The translations under genes and the position numbers were made by a program. Below, in pieces: positions 37,401-52,085 of a DNA stretch of 64,000 nucleotides. How positions within the stretch are numbered: the stretch's first letter is position 1; every line of letters begins with the position of its first letter. Source of the DNA: Rotaria macrura (lineage: Eukaryota > Rotifera > Eurotatoria > Philodinida > Philodinidae); assembly GCA_900239685.1 (NCBI GenBank), contig OENT01000779.1, positions 1 to 64,000 on the forward strand, read 5' to 3'. The notes under the pieces were generated by a model. That model was not told the origin of the DNA. It saw only the letters and a program-made list of their open reading frames with translations, and made no database searches.

Positions 37401-40400
37401 AAGCACTTTTCTTCAACTCCAAATGTGCGAGTGAAGGTACGATTCTTCATCCGAAACCTAATTGTTTCATTAGCCACTGATAGAATTATTGAAGTGAGAA
37501 AACATTCAGATCTATGCGTGACCGGAAAACGACCTCATCTACGCTTATCTTGTTGAACCATGAAAATCGAACAGAACAAGTTATTAGTAAACGACAGCTA
37601 GAGCATTGACACAAGTAGGAAATTCACTAAAGCTATTCTAGAAACAAGCAATATCTGCCGAATAGTTTTGCGTATTTCCTCTTCAGAGAGATACACTACT
37701 CTATTTAGAGAACCGATCAATAAACACATATGAAATATCTAAAATGAAAATGATATGATTAGGGGAAAAAAGAGCAGATGCTATTTTCATATGACTTTGA
37801 CTGTGTTCTTTCGCTTTGTTTCTCTACGTGATTCACTTTATGTTGCTCTTATGCACTTCATGTTTATGACTTCGTCAACTTTATGATAACACACTCAGGA
37901 ATAGTTACAACTATTTGCAATAAACAATATTGTATATGATATCGACACTTCAGTCACTCTTATGAAGTTTAGTTCGAATCGATGAATAAATCAAACATAT
38001 CGACCACTTAGAACCGGTGGTATAGAAAATATCATTGATAAATCATAGTGTCCTAAATAGTATCCATCGTCTAATAAAGACCAGGATTATTTCTAATATA
38101 AACTGAAGCTATGGGGAAAAAAATCAATGGAAAACATTAGTACACACTGAGAATTTCAACAAATATTGATTCAAATATTTTGAGTAACAATTATGAATAA
38201 CCGAGAATATGTATTTATGTCGGGCAAAATTAATTTGTAAACAAAAACAACTATCTTCAATGTATACTATTAGCGACCATCTGTAACGGACAGAATTATA
38301 TTCATGATGATGATGATACATTCATTTAGATTGTTACTATTGTGAATATTACGGCTTGTCCAAACGTAACACTGTTACGTTTTGACACACGGTTCTTCGA
38401 TTATTTCGAAAGAAGTAAGACCATAATAGTTCATTCAAACGCCATTCGATGCAGCTTGTCTTATTCTATTTATGCTATAACAATGAAAATTTTTGATTGA
38501 ACTCTCAAACTTCTTGACAGATTTTTCTATTACATAAAACGAGCCTAACTTTGGAATGATCTCATTTGTATATTAATTTCCTGAGGATGTTACTGTTCAA
38601 ATGAAATACTCCTGGAACAAATTTTGTTCAGTAATCAAACGGACTTTCTTATGCTTATCAACGTTTTTCTCTAATTACTTTTACGCATAACAAAATATTA
38701 AAAAACAGATTGTAACGCTGTGACACACTTCTTCGTCGATCAATTTTGAGTCACTCAACGTGCTCAGATCTATTAGATTTTTACAGCAATGGGTCTTGTC
38801 TATACATATAATCTCCGATCCAATAATCAAGTTGCAACGACGAAGCGGACGCCTGTTATTAGGATGGAAAGTTGAAAACTCTACAACGATCTAAAATTTA
38901 TCGTGGGGAGTGACAGTTAAAAATACGTGGACTATTTTGTAGAGAATAAACTTCTCTAGGGAATGGTGTGATAATCAAATGTTTTCAAACATTTTTCTCC
39001 CTTGATAAATTCAAAATGCGATTTTTCTCAAGAAAGAACATTAAATTCTTAATCAGCGCAACAAAATCTGCGTAGAATGTCGTGTCGAGATTGATTCATC
39101 TCGAAAAAGCATTTTTCAAAAACTTGATCAGCAAAGTAGCGCGTTACACGAACAAACCGATGAGCAGGTTGTTTTTTATTTATTTTTGTGCATTCAAGTT
39201 GAACTGTATCCTTCGCCTATCGTAACGTTAACATCTTTATTTTGAAATAGGTTTTCTTCGGATATCAGTTCGAATAAAAATAAATATCGTTTCAATATTA
39301 CGTTTTTCTATGCAACAACCCAACAAGTACTTCTTATCTAATAGGATAAAACGATGAAATAAAAATATGCCAGTATCCTTCTCACTTTTGAAGCAAAATC
39401 TTTCTTAATAAATAACTCTTTTCCAAGGCGTTACTATGTATTCATTCTGTCAATATAAAACATAGCGTTTGGGGGAAAAGATACCTTTGTATATGTTGAA
39501 CTCGGCCTTTAACTGATCTCATGTTAAATAACCATGATTGTGATGGAGTTCAATTACGTTTTTACTGTTTCTAATAAGAGATGTATGACTACTGTAAGGA
39601 AGAAACTCTCACGAATACTACCTGTAAACATAATTTATGAGTCATTCTTTCAAAGAGTCAAAGAATAATTTCAATGACGTAGCGTGTGCTTGTCTTCTAT
39701 TCTTTCTAGCTTGACAAATTCCCTAATATTGCATAGTCCTTTCAAAATATATCCGTTTATTCACAAGACTTATATTAAGATCCGTAGCATAATGTTCAGC
39801 TATATTTTAATCCCCTTGTCGCCGAAGTCCATTCTCTATTATGTTTAGTTATTGGCTATATGTAAGAGCATTGGAGAACTAATCCGCCCATTCACTTTGG
39901 CTACTAAGAACTTCCATTAGAACAACTGGATGATGTTGAACGCTTTTTGTAAGTCGAGATATTTTTAGATTGTAGTTTACAAGACACAAGAATATGTCAT
40001 TCCAAGAAAAAACAACTAGTGCGTGTCATTTCACAATTTAACAAGACTTTCTAAATAAGGTTCTTTTCTATTTTCACTAACGACTTTATTTTGCGTTTTG
40101 AAAAGAACTAAAATCATTTCTACTATTTTCATACGATTATTGAATAGTATTCATAGAAATATAATTAAAAATCTAATTTTTGTTTGATTATCGTTGATTA
40201 TGACAGTAAACTCATGAGATAAATAAAGCTCATTGGTTAATTTAGCAACATCGATGTTCGAACAGACTATAGTTTAAAAATAATATCGATCTTTCACAGT
40301 GTATATATCGTTGATTTCACTTTTGAGAATATCAACTAATTAGGCGAGTATTGCTATTTTTGATACCCACTGGTAGACCTTCCTATTATGTTCGTCCTGT

Positions 40401-43400
40401 TCTACTATAGATTATTAAATATATACCGGCACGAGTAAACTTCAAACTATGTTAACATTATTATGATTGAAAGAAAAAGGACTCCAAGGTCTTTAGATGC
40501 ACCAAAAAATCTTATATTATCCTTTTCAATACTATTTTTCATATAAAAATAAAGATTCTATCATGAATTTCATAGTCATTAGAATTACTAAAGTTTCATC
40601 GTATTCGATTGTAGTTTAAAAATTCAAAAGTTTCGGAACGAATCGATTCAACCTTGTGCAATACCATAGCGCGATTATAGAAATAAGCGTAATTATCATT
40701 CATCTTATTTAAATCAAATTTCATTTGAAAAAAAAATCTCTTTCATAATTTATATTAAGATTTAATTTGATCTTTTGATAGTATAACCAACAGAATAGTA
40801 TTACTTCATAATTGTGAAAGTGTAGAAAAGAAATATCATGAACGTGAAACAACTGCGCAAAAAGTTCACAGATCGTAATTTTTGCAATATTGGATTATTC
40901 ACGACATCTATAGTTTATTGTAATTCTCGATAGATATTTCAATTTTATCTACAATCCATGAATATTCATCATATTGTGACATATTAATTAGCTCATTGTA
41001 TCAGCGTCGAATTATCTTGAACCCATGTGACAAGAAATTTGGTATCAAAGGCATGCGAAAATACAGACGTGATATACATCAAAGTTACAGATGATTTAGA
41101 ATTATGTAATAGGTGTCAGAAATAAGTGTCTATTGCAATGTAATTCTATCGTCATTCATTCTAATTAAAGCTCAGTCAATAAAGAATTCTTTTGATATTT
41201 CATATACTATTATATAACTATGGACGTTCTCAAGATATTTATATCTCGTCTTATCATTTGAACTCATCATATTTTTAGGTCTTCTTCTAAACTATTGATA
41301 TTATATTATATATATTTATGGATGTTCGTTTTTATGTAAATCATACTCCTACAAAAGACAAACATTTTCAAAGTACAAAAAAGGATTTCATGAAATGAAT
41401 CCATGTTAGTATGAAAATCTCGCGACAAAGAATCGTAATCGTCTTATCTGAAAACTTATGAATATGTGATTCCCAAGGACACCAAGAACTTTCTATTAGG
41501 TAAGACAAGTCGATATGATAAATTTTCCAACTATTGAAATAGATCGTAGAGCGTATATTGGTTTTGATGAACCAAGAAATATCACAATTGTGTTCTTCAC
41601 TATTGAATATAGTTAACTAAGCGAGTACTTTTCAGGAGTTAGATTACGTCTAATTAATAACTTGTATATGATTTATTCTCATGTGCAAATCGTTCTTGTT
41701 TGTATTAATTCGAATGTTTGAATAATATTGTTAAGACGAGTGGCTAGAGAGAGTAACTCATCAAGTATGCCCTTTACAAATCTACTGAAATTTTTCTTCA
41801 TACAAACTTATATCTCTCGTAGAGAAAGAACCGTTTTTAGATGATAGATCAACAAGACTTCATCGTAAAAGTTCACTGAACATAGTCTTAGTAATATATC
41901 ATTTACTATTCGTGATGTAACTCAATACTTGTCGTATTTATTATTTATTAATAAGTTTCTACAATAAGTAAACTAGCCGGTTCATTTATTAGCATTGTTG
42001 ATTATGATTCGAAAAATTTCCTAGTGAACATTGAACAAATTTCCATTGTACAGTTTTTTTTTCTCATACATGACGAATGACATTTAATTTTTTCATTGAT
42101 ACTTTTATCATTTGTATGATAATTTAAAATGAACAAATAATCAGTCGTTGTCCATATTGAGATTGCTCATTGACAAAGATTGTTTTATCAACAACTTTTC
42201 ATTTTATTGATAAATTATGAATAGTTTTTAGAGAAAAACCCGTTGAAGTATCGTATTATAACTGCAAAAAAGAGATAATGTCGAGCATAAATGACTTACT
42301 TAGAAGAAAATAGTTTTTTTTTGTTTTCCTCTTTTCTTGGCTTTGCAGTAAAGGAAAACATAGATTCAGTAATTTCTGTTTTGATGAGCATTTCTTCATG
42401 AAGCAAAGAAACAGATACGGCGCATTAGTTTAATTTAATAGAAATGTAAATATGCCTATTTCCTCTATTTTTTCTCTTCGTTTTCTTATTGTAGAAAATT
42501 CTGCTTGAACGATATTAAAAGAAGCAACGTTACTCTACAGCGATGCATTAGATTAAAATCATTGAGAATTGATAACAAATCAAATGGAAAAAAAATGAAG
42601 CACAGTCACTGCGTTCTTCCATTCTTTTGATTTTGAACTAAGACAAGGAAATTGAAAGATATTCATAGCGTAAGTGAAATATTAAGATGCACAAGTTTTC
42701 TGCTCGATACAATCTTGATAGGAATTAACTTTGTGATGCAAATGCATAAGTTTCTTAAACTGAAAAGATTTGTGATCTGTATGAATGAAATGATCGATTT
42801 AACATCGACTTTGTATTGGTGCTCGATGTTCTAGACATTGAGTTTTTTTTTTCTTCTCTTTTCTTTTCAATATAATCTCATCTTTAAAAGAGTGAAGTTG
42901 ACATCTAGTCAAAACTTCGAATCCTACCGAAGGGAGTACAATTCATTCTGATGATGAATACTATTTTTTCATCTTCTCGTTGTCTAGCATGATTCTTAAT
43001 TAATAACCAAGATGAATCGACATAGGAAGTAAAAAGCATATCTTAGTATGGAAGTCTAATATAAGATAGGTTTGAATAGTTTATCATCGTCTTTCACACA
43101 TCCACTCGTGGAAAAGTGCTTTGTTGTTTTCTTCGTTTACATTGCTTTTTTCTCTGCATCTCACGTTTCTTATTTTCCTCTCTCTCTCTCTCAACGTATT
43201 TCCCCCGTTGCTACTCCATTCTTAAGTAGTTCTATTTTCTATATTCCAAAAATAAAAACTTTAACTCTAAACTACGTGAAATTAACGTCAATTAAGAAAT
43301 TTTCAAGTCAAGTAGATTTGTAAGTCGTCTCATAGAAATAGTAATTAAGAACATTCATGTGTTGACATGAAATTTGATGTTTCTTTGTGAAAAGAAGAAA

Positions 43401-45014
43401 ACTTTTCTCTAACCTTTTACTAACATCGATGCTTAATGCCCGATGAAATTAGAGAAAATACTAAATATTCATTAATTTAGATTTATACCGATATAATAAT
43501 AATAATACACAATATCAAGTTCCGTTTTTGCCGCACGCAATCGAAATCATTGGATTTTGTTTCGTTGCATTTTCTGATTAACATATATTTTGAAATAAAT
43601 TTTCGCAAACGAGACCATTTTAGGAAAGCATACGTAAGTTTTAAGATCGGCTATCCAACAAAAAAAGTAAGTTGAGTAGCAATGAAACTTTTTAACCCTT
43701 TCAAATTCAATCAAATTCAAGTATCTCTTCAACGTAGACAAGAATATATTCACAATGTCTATTTAGTTATATGTCAATAGATGATGTATTACTGGCTTTT
43801 GTCAGTCTATTCAAAAACTCGCTACCGTCTAAGACAGACTGAGCAACGCTCATTATTTTTATCACTTCATTCAACTGGAAAAAAACAGTATGGAAACCAA
43901 AAGAAAGAAAGATAGATCCTTCGAACAATGTTTTGTATCTATAAAAGTACTATCGATTCTGTAAGATTGGCTTCTGCTGAGAAATAGAACCGAGCAAGGC
44001 AGCGGTATTGCACTTTTACGATTGCTTTATCCCTTGGAAGGAGTCACTTGAGAACTTAAAACGTATGACAATGTTCACTTCACTCATTCCTATCTATCTA
44101 CCGTAGAAATTTTATAGAAAAAGTAGATGATCGATTTCTATTTTCCACAAGTTTTACTAAGACGTCGTTTACTAATCGAAATGGTCAGTAGAAACGGATA
44201 GTGAAACGTCGTGTGCCAAACTTAGTTTTTTTTCAATAGCTTAGTCATGTTTTGCTTTACAACCTTTGGAAATACGAATGAACATTACGCTATTCAATTA
44301 GATAGTATTTGTGTGTATGTGATCTAATATTTGAACTATGATCGTATACATTGACGAAATGAAATACTTAGTTTTCACATCGAACTCTTCAATTTTTAAT
44401 AATATTGAAGATTATCGTCATAGAATAGTTGTTATCAGTATTATGAACTTTCAGCTATTTCACAATGCTATAATATTTCGATAAAAAAGATTTTCTTCGA
44501 ATCATATATAAATAAAATACTTGTACAATGAAATTGACAACATTCATGGAATGAGAAAACGAGTCGAGACATGGACTTGAACATATTCGACTTGAGATAC
44601 TATTTCAGTTAGTTCTGACTTGTGATTGTCATGTTCGAATATTCTCCTATGGATTCTTATTCGAGTGGAGAATCTTTTCTATTCTTTTCGAAAGCATAAA
44701 CAAGTCATAAATATTCGATACATAGTGATTTAGAAACACAAGCCAACAGAAATCCTACCAAGATCCTATACAGAATAAGAAAAATCATACTCTTAAATTG
44801 ATTAGTCTGTATCTATCTATATAAAACTATTTTTTTCTACTAAATACTTTGTTCAAGTAGATTCAATGTCGCTTTTCGACAGTAAAAATTAAACACAAGA
44901 TTAAACATATCGACTGAAAACACTTAATATGAATCAAACATCTTGTAGAAAAGCAATTAGAATTTGTTTATTATTAATATTCTGTTGATCTTTTCCTCCC
45001 CGTTAGATTAGACA
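34483..45014. other. 10.5-kb gene desert
   Basis: AT-rich. Apart from one possible secreted-peptide ORF at 35540-35830, I see no coding segment with splice sites or domain on either strand. Small trinucleotide tracts occur (GAT about 38304-38316, AAT about 43496-43506). The function of the tract is unknown. Confidence 0.6.
35540..35830 (+). CDS. Possible secreted peptide precursor, unknown
   Basis: 96 codons from ATG 35540 to TGA 35828-35830. The N-terminus looks like a signal sequence (MSINFLVVLSFFVLLKTIL). The middle is basic. A polybasic site (RKKHKR) precedes a 23-residue C-terminal peptide that ends in glycine (...GLSDSG). Signal peptide, dibasic cleavage site and C-terminal Gly together are the layout of a neuropeptide or hormone precursor. 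There is no recognisable family and no repeated peptide, and a single ORF of this length in 10 kb of desert can occur by chance. Confidence 0.22.
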   Translation: MSINFLVVLSFFVLLKTILYRIHLVSVDIKTRVRIQRNQYHFIEQKSRSHTPFIFHSCVRLVSRGNYLNRKKHKRDVPIQMNEFNMHSDMGLSDSG

Positions 45015-46202
45015 ATGCCACTGTCACAAGAGCAAAGACAAATTCTTAAAACAACAGCACCTATATTCAAAGAAAATGGAAAAGAAATAACATCGATTAT
45101 CTATAAACATATGTTCGCAGCCCATCCTGAATTGTTGAATATATTCAATCGAACAAATCAAAAGAATGGCACACAACCATTTGCATTGGCGAATACAATT
45201 TATCTTGCCATTGAGAACATTGATCATTTGGATGTACTCTTACCTCAAGTTCTCCTGATCTCTCATAAGCATCGAGCGTCTACTGTTCTACCAGAACATT
45301 ATCCTATTGTTGGCAAATATTTACTTGTTGCCATCGATGAATTCTTAGGTGGCATGGGAGATCCGAGTATTCTAGGTGCATGGTCAGCTGCCTACAATAT
45401 GATTGCTAATATATTCATTAATATAGAAAAGAAATTATACAGTGATCTTGGTGAAAAAAGTGAGCAAGGCTTCATTCCATTTACAATAACGAAAAAAGTA
45501 CCGCTTACATCTGGACCCGTTGTTGCTTTTACGTTGGAACGTCGCGATGGTGGGAAAATGCGTGACTATCATGCAGGACAATATATAAGTGTTCGCGTTA
45601 AAAAAGATGGTCTTTATCATATTCGACATTATAGTCTGACTGAACCATTCGATGGTAAAACATATCGTATTGCTATTAAACAAGAAAAAGACAATGAACC
45701 CAAAGGTATTGTTTCAACAGAACTTATTGAAAAATACAAAGAAGGCGATACAATAACATTAAGTTTACCAGCTGGTACCTATGAATTAGCCAAAGATGCT
45801 AAACATCATTTATTTATTGCTGGTGGTATCGGCATTACTGTGTTTGTAGCGATGATATTAGATTTACATAAACAAGGTAAATTAGATGCCGTAACTCTAG
45901 TTCATTGTGTGCCAACAGAAGAACAAGCTGCTTTTTCTGATCAAATGCGTAAAATTTTGCATAAAAATCAATACTATTTGCTGCTTCAAGGTAAGCGTCT
46001 TTTACAAGAACTCATTACCAAAATAGTAACACCTAAGACACATATATATCTATGTGGTTCAGCCATATTTATGAATAAGGTGGAGGATTATTTGGATCAA
46101 CATGGACATCCAGCTTCTCAAATACATATAGAAGCTTTTCAACCTTCACTAAGCTTAATAAAAGATGCCGTCAAGAATCAATCGGCAACAAAAACACTAT
46201 AA
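45015..46202 (+). CDS. Flavohemoglobin (nitric oxide dioxygenase)
   Basis: 395 residues, full length for Hmp-type proteins. Converts NO and oxygen to nitrate using NAD(P)H, FAD and heme; detoxifies NO. Seen: a globin domain (1-140) with B10 Tyr30, E7 Gln54 (NQKNGTQ), proximal His86 (HKHRAS) and the heme-pocket partners Tyr96 and Glu138; the FAD domain with RHYSL (204-208); and the NAD(P)H domain with GGIGIT (270-275), CGSAIFM (348-354) and a terminal EAFQPSL. No introns. AATAAA at 46410-46415. Family knowledge: bacteria, fungi and some protists have it, animals normally do not. Codon use looks like the neighbouring animal genes, and poly-T/TTAG before the ATG resembles a 5'UTR intron acceptor, which argues for an integrated, domesticated gene rather than contamination. 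Conserved residues predict an active enzyme. Confidence 0.95.
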   Translation: MPLSQEQRQILKTTAPIFKENGKEITSIIYKHMFAAHPELLNIFNRTNQKNGTQPFALANTIYLAIENIDHLDVLLPQVLLISHKHRASTVLPEHYPIVGKYLLVAIDEFLGGMGDPSILGAWSAAYNMIANIFINIEKKLYSDLGEKSEQGFIPFTITKKVPLTSGPVVAFTLERRDGGKMRDYHAGQYISVRVKKDGLYHIRHYSLTEPFDGKTYRIAIKQEKDNEPKGIVSTELIEKYKEGDTITLSLPAGTYELAKDAKHHLFIAGGIGITVFVAMILDLHKQGKLDAVTLVHCVPTEEQAAFSDQMRKILHKNQYYLLLQGKRLLQELITKIVTPKTHIYLCGSAIFMNKVEDYLDQHGHPASQIHIEAFQPSLSLIKDAVKNQSATKTL

Positions 46203-46725
46203 AACATTATTTTAGCGTTTGTTTTTGTCTCCAAATCATGTTTGTAAATATGAGTAATTTCGCTTAGCAGTTATGTGTATTAGATCCATTGTAAAACCAA
46301 CGTTACACTCGTTTTTTTTTTCATTCACGTGTACAAAATATCTCCATATCGTATATTTTCATAATATTTGACAAACGTAAAACATCAACGTTTGACTTTG
46401 GTAAAAGAAAATAAACTGAAAAACTAGTTGCTTGATTCTTGTTCATCATTTAACAATAAGACTACACGAGAAAAATATTTAACAAGTAATCAAAATCAAC
46501 ATCATATACTGCTTAACATCTATTGACAAAAATGGTGTTTATTCATTGTATGGAAACATTATACTCAAATGAATACATTGAAAAAAACCCTATCCGTTTA
46601 AATCACTGAATAACATACGAGAAGAGAAATAAATGAAATTCTACGATTAAATAAATGACTCGTTGTTTTATCGTATGCTTTAACACTATTTTTCATAATT
46701 TAATTGCATCGATACACGTTGAATT

Positions 46726-46758
<33 letters not shown>
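46726..46758. repeat. Compound (CA)n(TA)n microsatellite
   Basis: About eight CA units run directly into about eight TA units, flanked by non-repetitive AT-rich sequence. Confidence 0.9.
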
Positions 46759-49700
46759 CCGTTTGTATTCTGTTTAATACCGAGAGCACGCAGTTATCCA
46801 TTCGTTTGTTGAGAGCATATGTAATTTATGCTAGAAGATGAAGTTTTTAGCTAATAGATTTGTTCTACTTAACGTAGTAGTCCAAAGTAAAATTCAACTT
46901 TTATTTAATAAAATTGAAACATTAGATAACATAGCGACGTTTAGCTTTAAGATGAGAGAAAATCGGATTAATTCTTCATACGAACGTAGCAGATTTTTGA
47001 TCTTCAAAATCCGTACATGGAAAATTTTTTTTTTGTGAAAACGTTCATCAATAAAATATGTTTTCTTTTCTGTCTATTGTCAAATAAATGTTCAATGAAT
47101 TTCTGATTATCTTACAAATCTACTCGATTAGTGCTTTACATTTACAAGTGAACCCTTTATTTTATGCATGAGTATGTGTTCAGATGTACAACATTCGTTC
47201 TATGTGCAAAAACTTCCTGTGTCATTCGAGTGCCGACGACCAGGACTTGCCTATCACAGTGTTAATGTTTATTCTATCTACGTGAAAATCATACGAAATG
47301 TTTGAATCAATGATTTACATATCTCGCGTCAAGTTTTGTATTTTATCAACAAGATAACTTGTTCAAAGTATTTTTTTTCGGTCAGTTCTTGCCTTGATAT
47401 TATGTGTTACTGCGGTCGACGAATGTTTCCACGAAAAATAATTATCCTTTGTATAAAATCATTAGACGTTTTATAATTAGATTACGATACATAAAATATT
47501 CTAATAATTTATACATGCATGAAAAATAGAACGATTTTCAATTCTCTTCACAATTCATGATGGTATTAGTATTATGTCTAAAACTATGTTTTGCATGTAT
47601 TTATTTCTCTCTAAATGACTACAATTCATTGAATTATAAATTTTTCCAGATTATCTAACAATCATTTGTTCTGTTCGTTCATTTTCAAAATTCATGAATT
47701 AGAATGAAACGATTGTTTTTATTTTTATCAAAGAACATCTATTGATGCACTACCGTTTTATTCATTACTAATTTTTCAAGAATCATTACTAATTTATTGA
47801 CGAGAAAATAGAACAATCATAAATTTTTAAAGACGCTTTCAAAGAAGAATGAAACACGAACTCAATCTAGAATATGAGTAAACGAAAAATGAGAACGTGT
47901 ATTGAAAGATAATGAGAGAGATGTGCTCAACAAATTCACTTATTAAAAGTACAAAATTAACATATTGTGATCCAGTCATCTCTTAGTAATTATATGGCAA
48001 CAACTCATTCTTCTATTGAGACACTATTATCAACAAGGCAACGTCTTCTCCAGAAAACACACTCATACCAGATTAAATTGAAGAATTATCAAACTACGTA
48101 GTTCACTTCATCTTTTTCATAGCATTAACAAATGACTTGGAGCATTTCTAAGTAGTAGTAGAAATACTAGGGTTCTCTAGGAAAAAAACCTAGCGGAATG
48201 TTTTCTACTATGTGTGCCCGTCGTAAAAGTAATGCACAATGTTTTCTCATCATACTTTGATTTACAGTACGATGATAGAAATGTCGATGAGAGATATCGT
48301 TAACACAAAATGACACGCAGCTATCTTGAATTGAATGTTGGCGTAAACTAGGGACGGTCGTTGGTTATTCAATTTAATTGATGCTATACATTTCTCTTCC
48401 TATCATCTGATACGATGATCTTATCTTTGAATTGATTCATAGAATATTAGTAATTTCAGTTTAATCTTCTATATTGAGAATCTCCCGGAGATATCTATCT
48501 CCTTCTTCATTTCATTCCATATTAGAAAACATATTACGCAACGGGGTTAAATTCATTTTGTATAGTAATGAAAATAAAGTTATGCTAAAAATCGATTAAC
48601 TCTCATGTTTTTACCTTCTATTTCACCACTAGAAACATGAAATAGTCAGATACGTTCTATACATTAAAACATTGAATAAAATAAACCAATGAGAGGAAGA
48701 AGGAGACAAACATCACCGAGGCGTTCACAAAATAAAAGATTAAATTTGAATTATTAACTCTTCAATAATTAATTTGAAGATAAGATCATAATAACAAAAG
48801 GTGGGAAGAGAAATTAATAGCATCAATTGAATAAAAATGAACCGCATGTTGTTGTTGGCTCATGTACGCTTTCTGTTTTAATCGCTGTTTATATACACAT
48901 TTAAAAATAAAAACACTGTCATTTAGTAGAACAAGAACAGAACATAAAAAATAAACCATTTTCACGATTCTCTGAATCTGGCTTCAAATGATTTCTATTT
49001 TTGCATCACATCCTCACTAAATTCATGAATTCTATAGAAATACAATAACACAGACTATTCCTGTATGCTAGTGTCTCAAGAGAACTAGACATTCATCAAG
49101 AGTGTTAAGAAGATAAACCGGATGCGTCATAATAAATAATCCCCGTTTGTTTTATGTTTTTGAGGCACTTAAAATCTTATTCAAATCAACTATTCCACTC
49201 ATTCGACAGAGAATTCATTGTTCTAGAAAATTGTCGAGTTCATTCGTTCAATAGGTTTTGCTCATTGACGCAAATTCCAAAACACTAACATCTACTTAAT
49301 TGTTCAACTGCGACCATAAATATATATAATGATAAAACTTCTATGACAAATTTTACAATTTTCGATGTACGTTTCAAAATTTCACAGTGGATGTTTGGAA
49401 GAAGAAAGTATGAATTAGAAAATAGGACAACACTGAAAAACCAACGTTTTTGAACAGGTCTACGCTATCGTTGTTGTTTTATTCGAAGCAGTATGAACAT
49501 TTCGTTTATTCAGAATAAAATTATGTATCCAATTTTATAAAAACTATCATTCCATAGACCGAATCTGATATTGGAAAGTAAAATTTTCAAAAATGACACT
49601 AAATTGATAGAGAAACCAATAGAAAAACATATATTTTCGCAGTCGGAAAATTGAGTTAATGTTTTGAATTGTGCATAACTTCTTCGCAAAAATGAAGCCG

Positions 49701-50162
49701 GCAAAAGTTTGTTGAACAATGAATTCTCTATCGAATGAGCTGCGTAGCTAATCTGAAAACGATTTCAAGTGCTACAAAAACATAAAACAAGCGTGGGTTA
49801 TTTATTATGACGTATCAGTTACATTGAAAGGAATGCATCAGCTTGAACGCGTCACCTCAATAATCAGGAATTCAAAGTCTATATCATTTTGATAAATCAT
49901 TATCGTTATGTTTCACAACACAATCGAAATCGAAAGTGTGTCGAAACATATTTTGTACCGTTCATAAATGTTTTATGTCGCTTTTGATAATTGATAACAA
50001 GCATGTCACTAGTAGATGAAGATAACTCCTCGTTTTTATGTTCATCGCGTAAAGAAAACAATACTTTTTTCCCCTACTTATTGGTGCTCAGTATTATTAT
50101 TTCATAAACAGTAAATACTTCAAATTAACTTTTCATGCTCTATATGATGCATATGTTTTTAT

Positions 50163-50321
50163 ATGACGAATAATAACATTTTTATTAATTTGCCTAACCC
50201 GAAGGTGTTTTTCGAAATTTCTCTCATTTCGTATTTACCAATCAAGGATCACTTTAAAGAAAGGATTTTGAAAATGATTATTGATAAACTTTCATCAACA
50301 GATGAGGAAGTCGGTGCGTAG
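50163..50321 (+). CDS. Possible first exon or micro-ORF, unknown
   Basis: A 52-codon ORF (starts MTNNNIFINLPNPKVFFEIS) ending at TAG 50319-50321, with a good donor-like GTGCGT overlapping its end (50313). NPKVFFEIS recalls the start of cyclophilins, but nothing after it does. It could be an exon whose partners I cannot find, a fragment, or chance. Confidence 0.15.
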   Translation: MTNNNIFINLPNPKVFFEISLISYLPIKDHFKERILKMIIDKLSSTDEEVGA

Positions 50322-52085
50322 GGTAAGGACTCACAAAAACGTATTTTCGAAACTCGGATCGCAAAGCTTTTTTAATAAAAACTCATCATTTGAGTCCGAT
50401 ATCATCCCCCATAAATTTCACTGAGGTTGCATGCTTGAAAATACGGATCCAGCATAGTAAATTAGCAAAAGAAAACCCAGGGAAAAACTTGATTACGAAA
50501 CTAAGCGTCATCTCGTTACGTTAATTAAACTGATCTCTCTTCAAAATTAAGATAACTTTTTTGAAGAATTGTTTTCACCTTTGGATACTCAAAATAGTCG
50601 CCTACAAAACGTTTATTAGACATTTTAATTAATACAGCACAGATTCACAGAGAAGTTAAGAACAAACACGTCATCATCAACTTTTTTTTCCTATTTTCGT
50701 CACCGCGTTACATCATCTAATTTTGCTTTAGCTTTCAACAGGTTCATTCATTCCAATGAAAGAATGATAGCCAAAACGGTATCGTATAACGCTCGTACAA
50801 GTTGGCATGTTTAAATATGATTGTCAGATATCTATGGCAAATAACTCAGTTCCAAATATTTTCTATAATACAGTATCAATGACAATAGAATGAAATATTA
50901 AAATTTGACAATAGAGCAAAACAATTGCTTAAATTGTTTTACAAAGAACTCAAGTAATTCAATCATTACTTTCAGTGTTCATTCAATTCAAGAGGATATT
51001 TGACGACATATTCGATCAACATAGATATCCGTACTGGAATCGTACGAAAAGGAATAGTGGTATCGAAGACTCTATCTATCGACAATGATACATCATTCTG
51101 CACCAGTTTTACTAAGGATTCGTTTAATTTTCATATGTCTACCATATTCAAATCGACTTCGTTCGACTCGAAACAAAATAAAATTTCAAAGAAAAAATTT
51201 TAAAATATATTCAAGTTTCTAAAATTATATTCTAATGCTCGACACATTACATTGACGTACATATGAATGGTTTTATCGGATTAGTCTTGAAAATGCTATG
51301 TAACACTTTGTTTTCTCGCTATTCTATATATTTTAATTACAAATTAGTTGTTAATATATATTTGTATCCATCGATTGAATAGTGTTGATTGAATAATCTA
51401 CCATAGACAGTAAATACGAACAGACTAATATTAAGTAGATTATTGAAATTTTTTAAAGAACTATATTTAATTGAACGATGAATTGTGTCATGTCCAATGT
51501 GTTCTACGAGTTTCCTACATAATTATTCTCAAATAAAACATATATTCTATGACAAAAAAGATTACAATTTAAAACTAAAAACTTTAATCGATTGTGTGTT
51601 TTTGGAAAAAAATAAGCAGTACCCAATTTGGTTGAATATCTTGCCGTTGAAGTTTAGATTAACCTCGACTAGTAGGTGTTGTTGAAATGTTTTTATGCGA
51701 TATTTCAGAAACAAAACTTTCTAAATTACTAACACAAACGACAATATTCTACAACTAATATGCTCAATTATTGATGCGTTCGGAAAACGATCTAAAGAAA
51801 CTATTTATAAAAATTGAAGAAAGTTTTGGTGTGGTTGAGGAATTTTTCAAATGATTCAATCATTTTCTCAATCTATATCGAGCTAGAACACTTCACAATT
51901 AAATAAACACATGAAACTGAATCCGTGATCACAATTATGATCAAAATCTATTAGACATAATCCGTCCGAACATGGCACTGAATCGTTTGAATGTTTTCAG
52001 AAGGAAGAGTATCCTTTGTTTATAAAACAGTATAAATGTAACACAATATCCATGTGATGCAGAATTGGTTAGAGTTTAATTTTAG

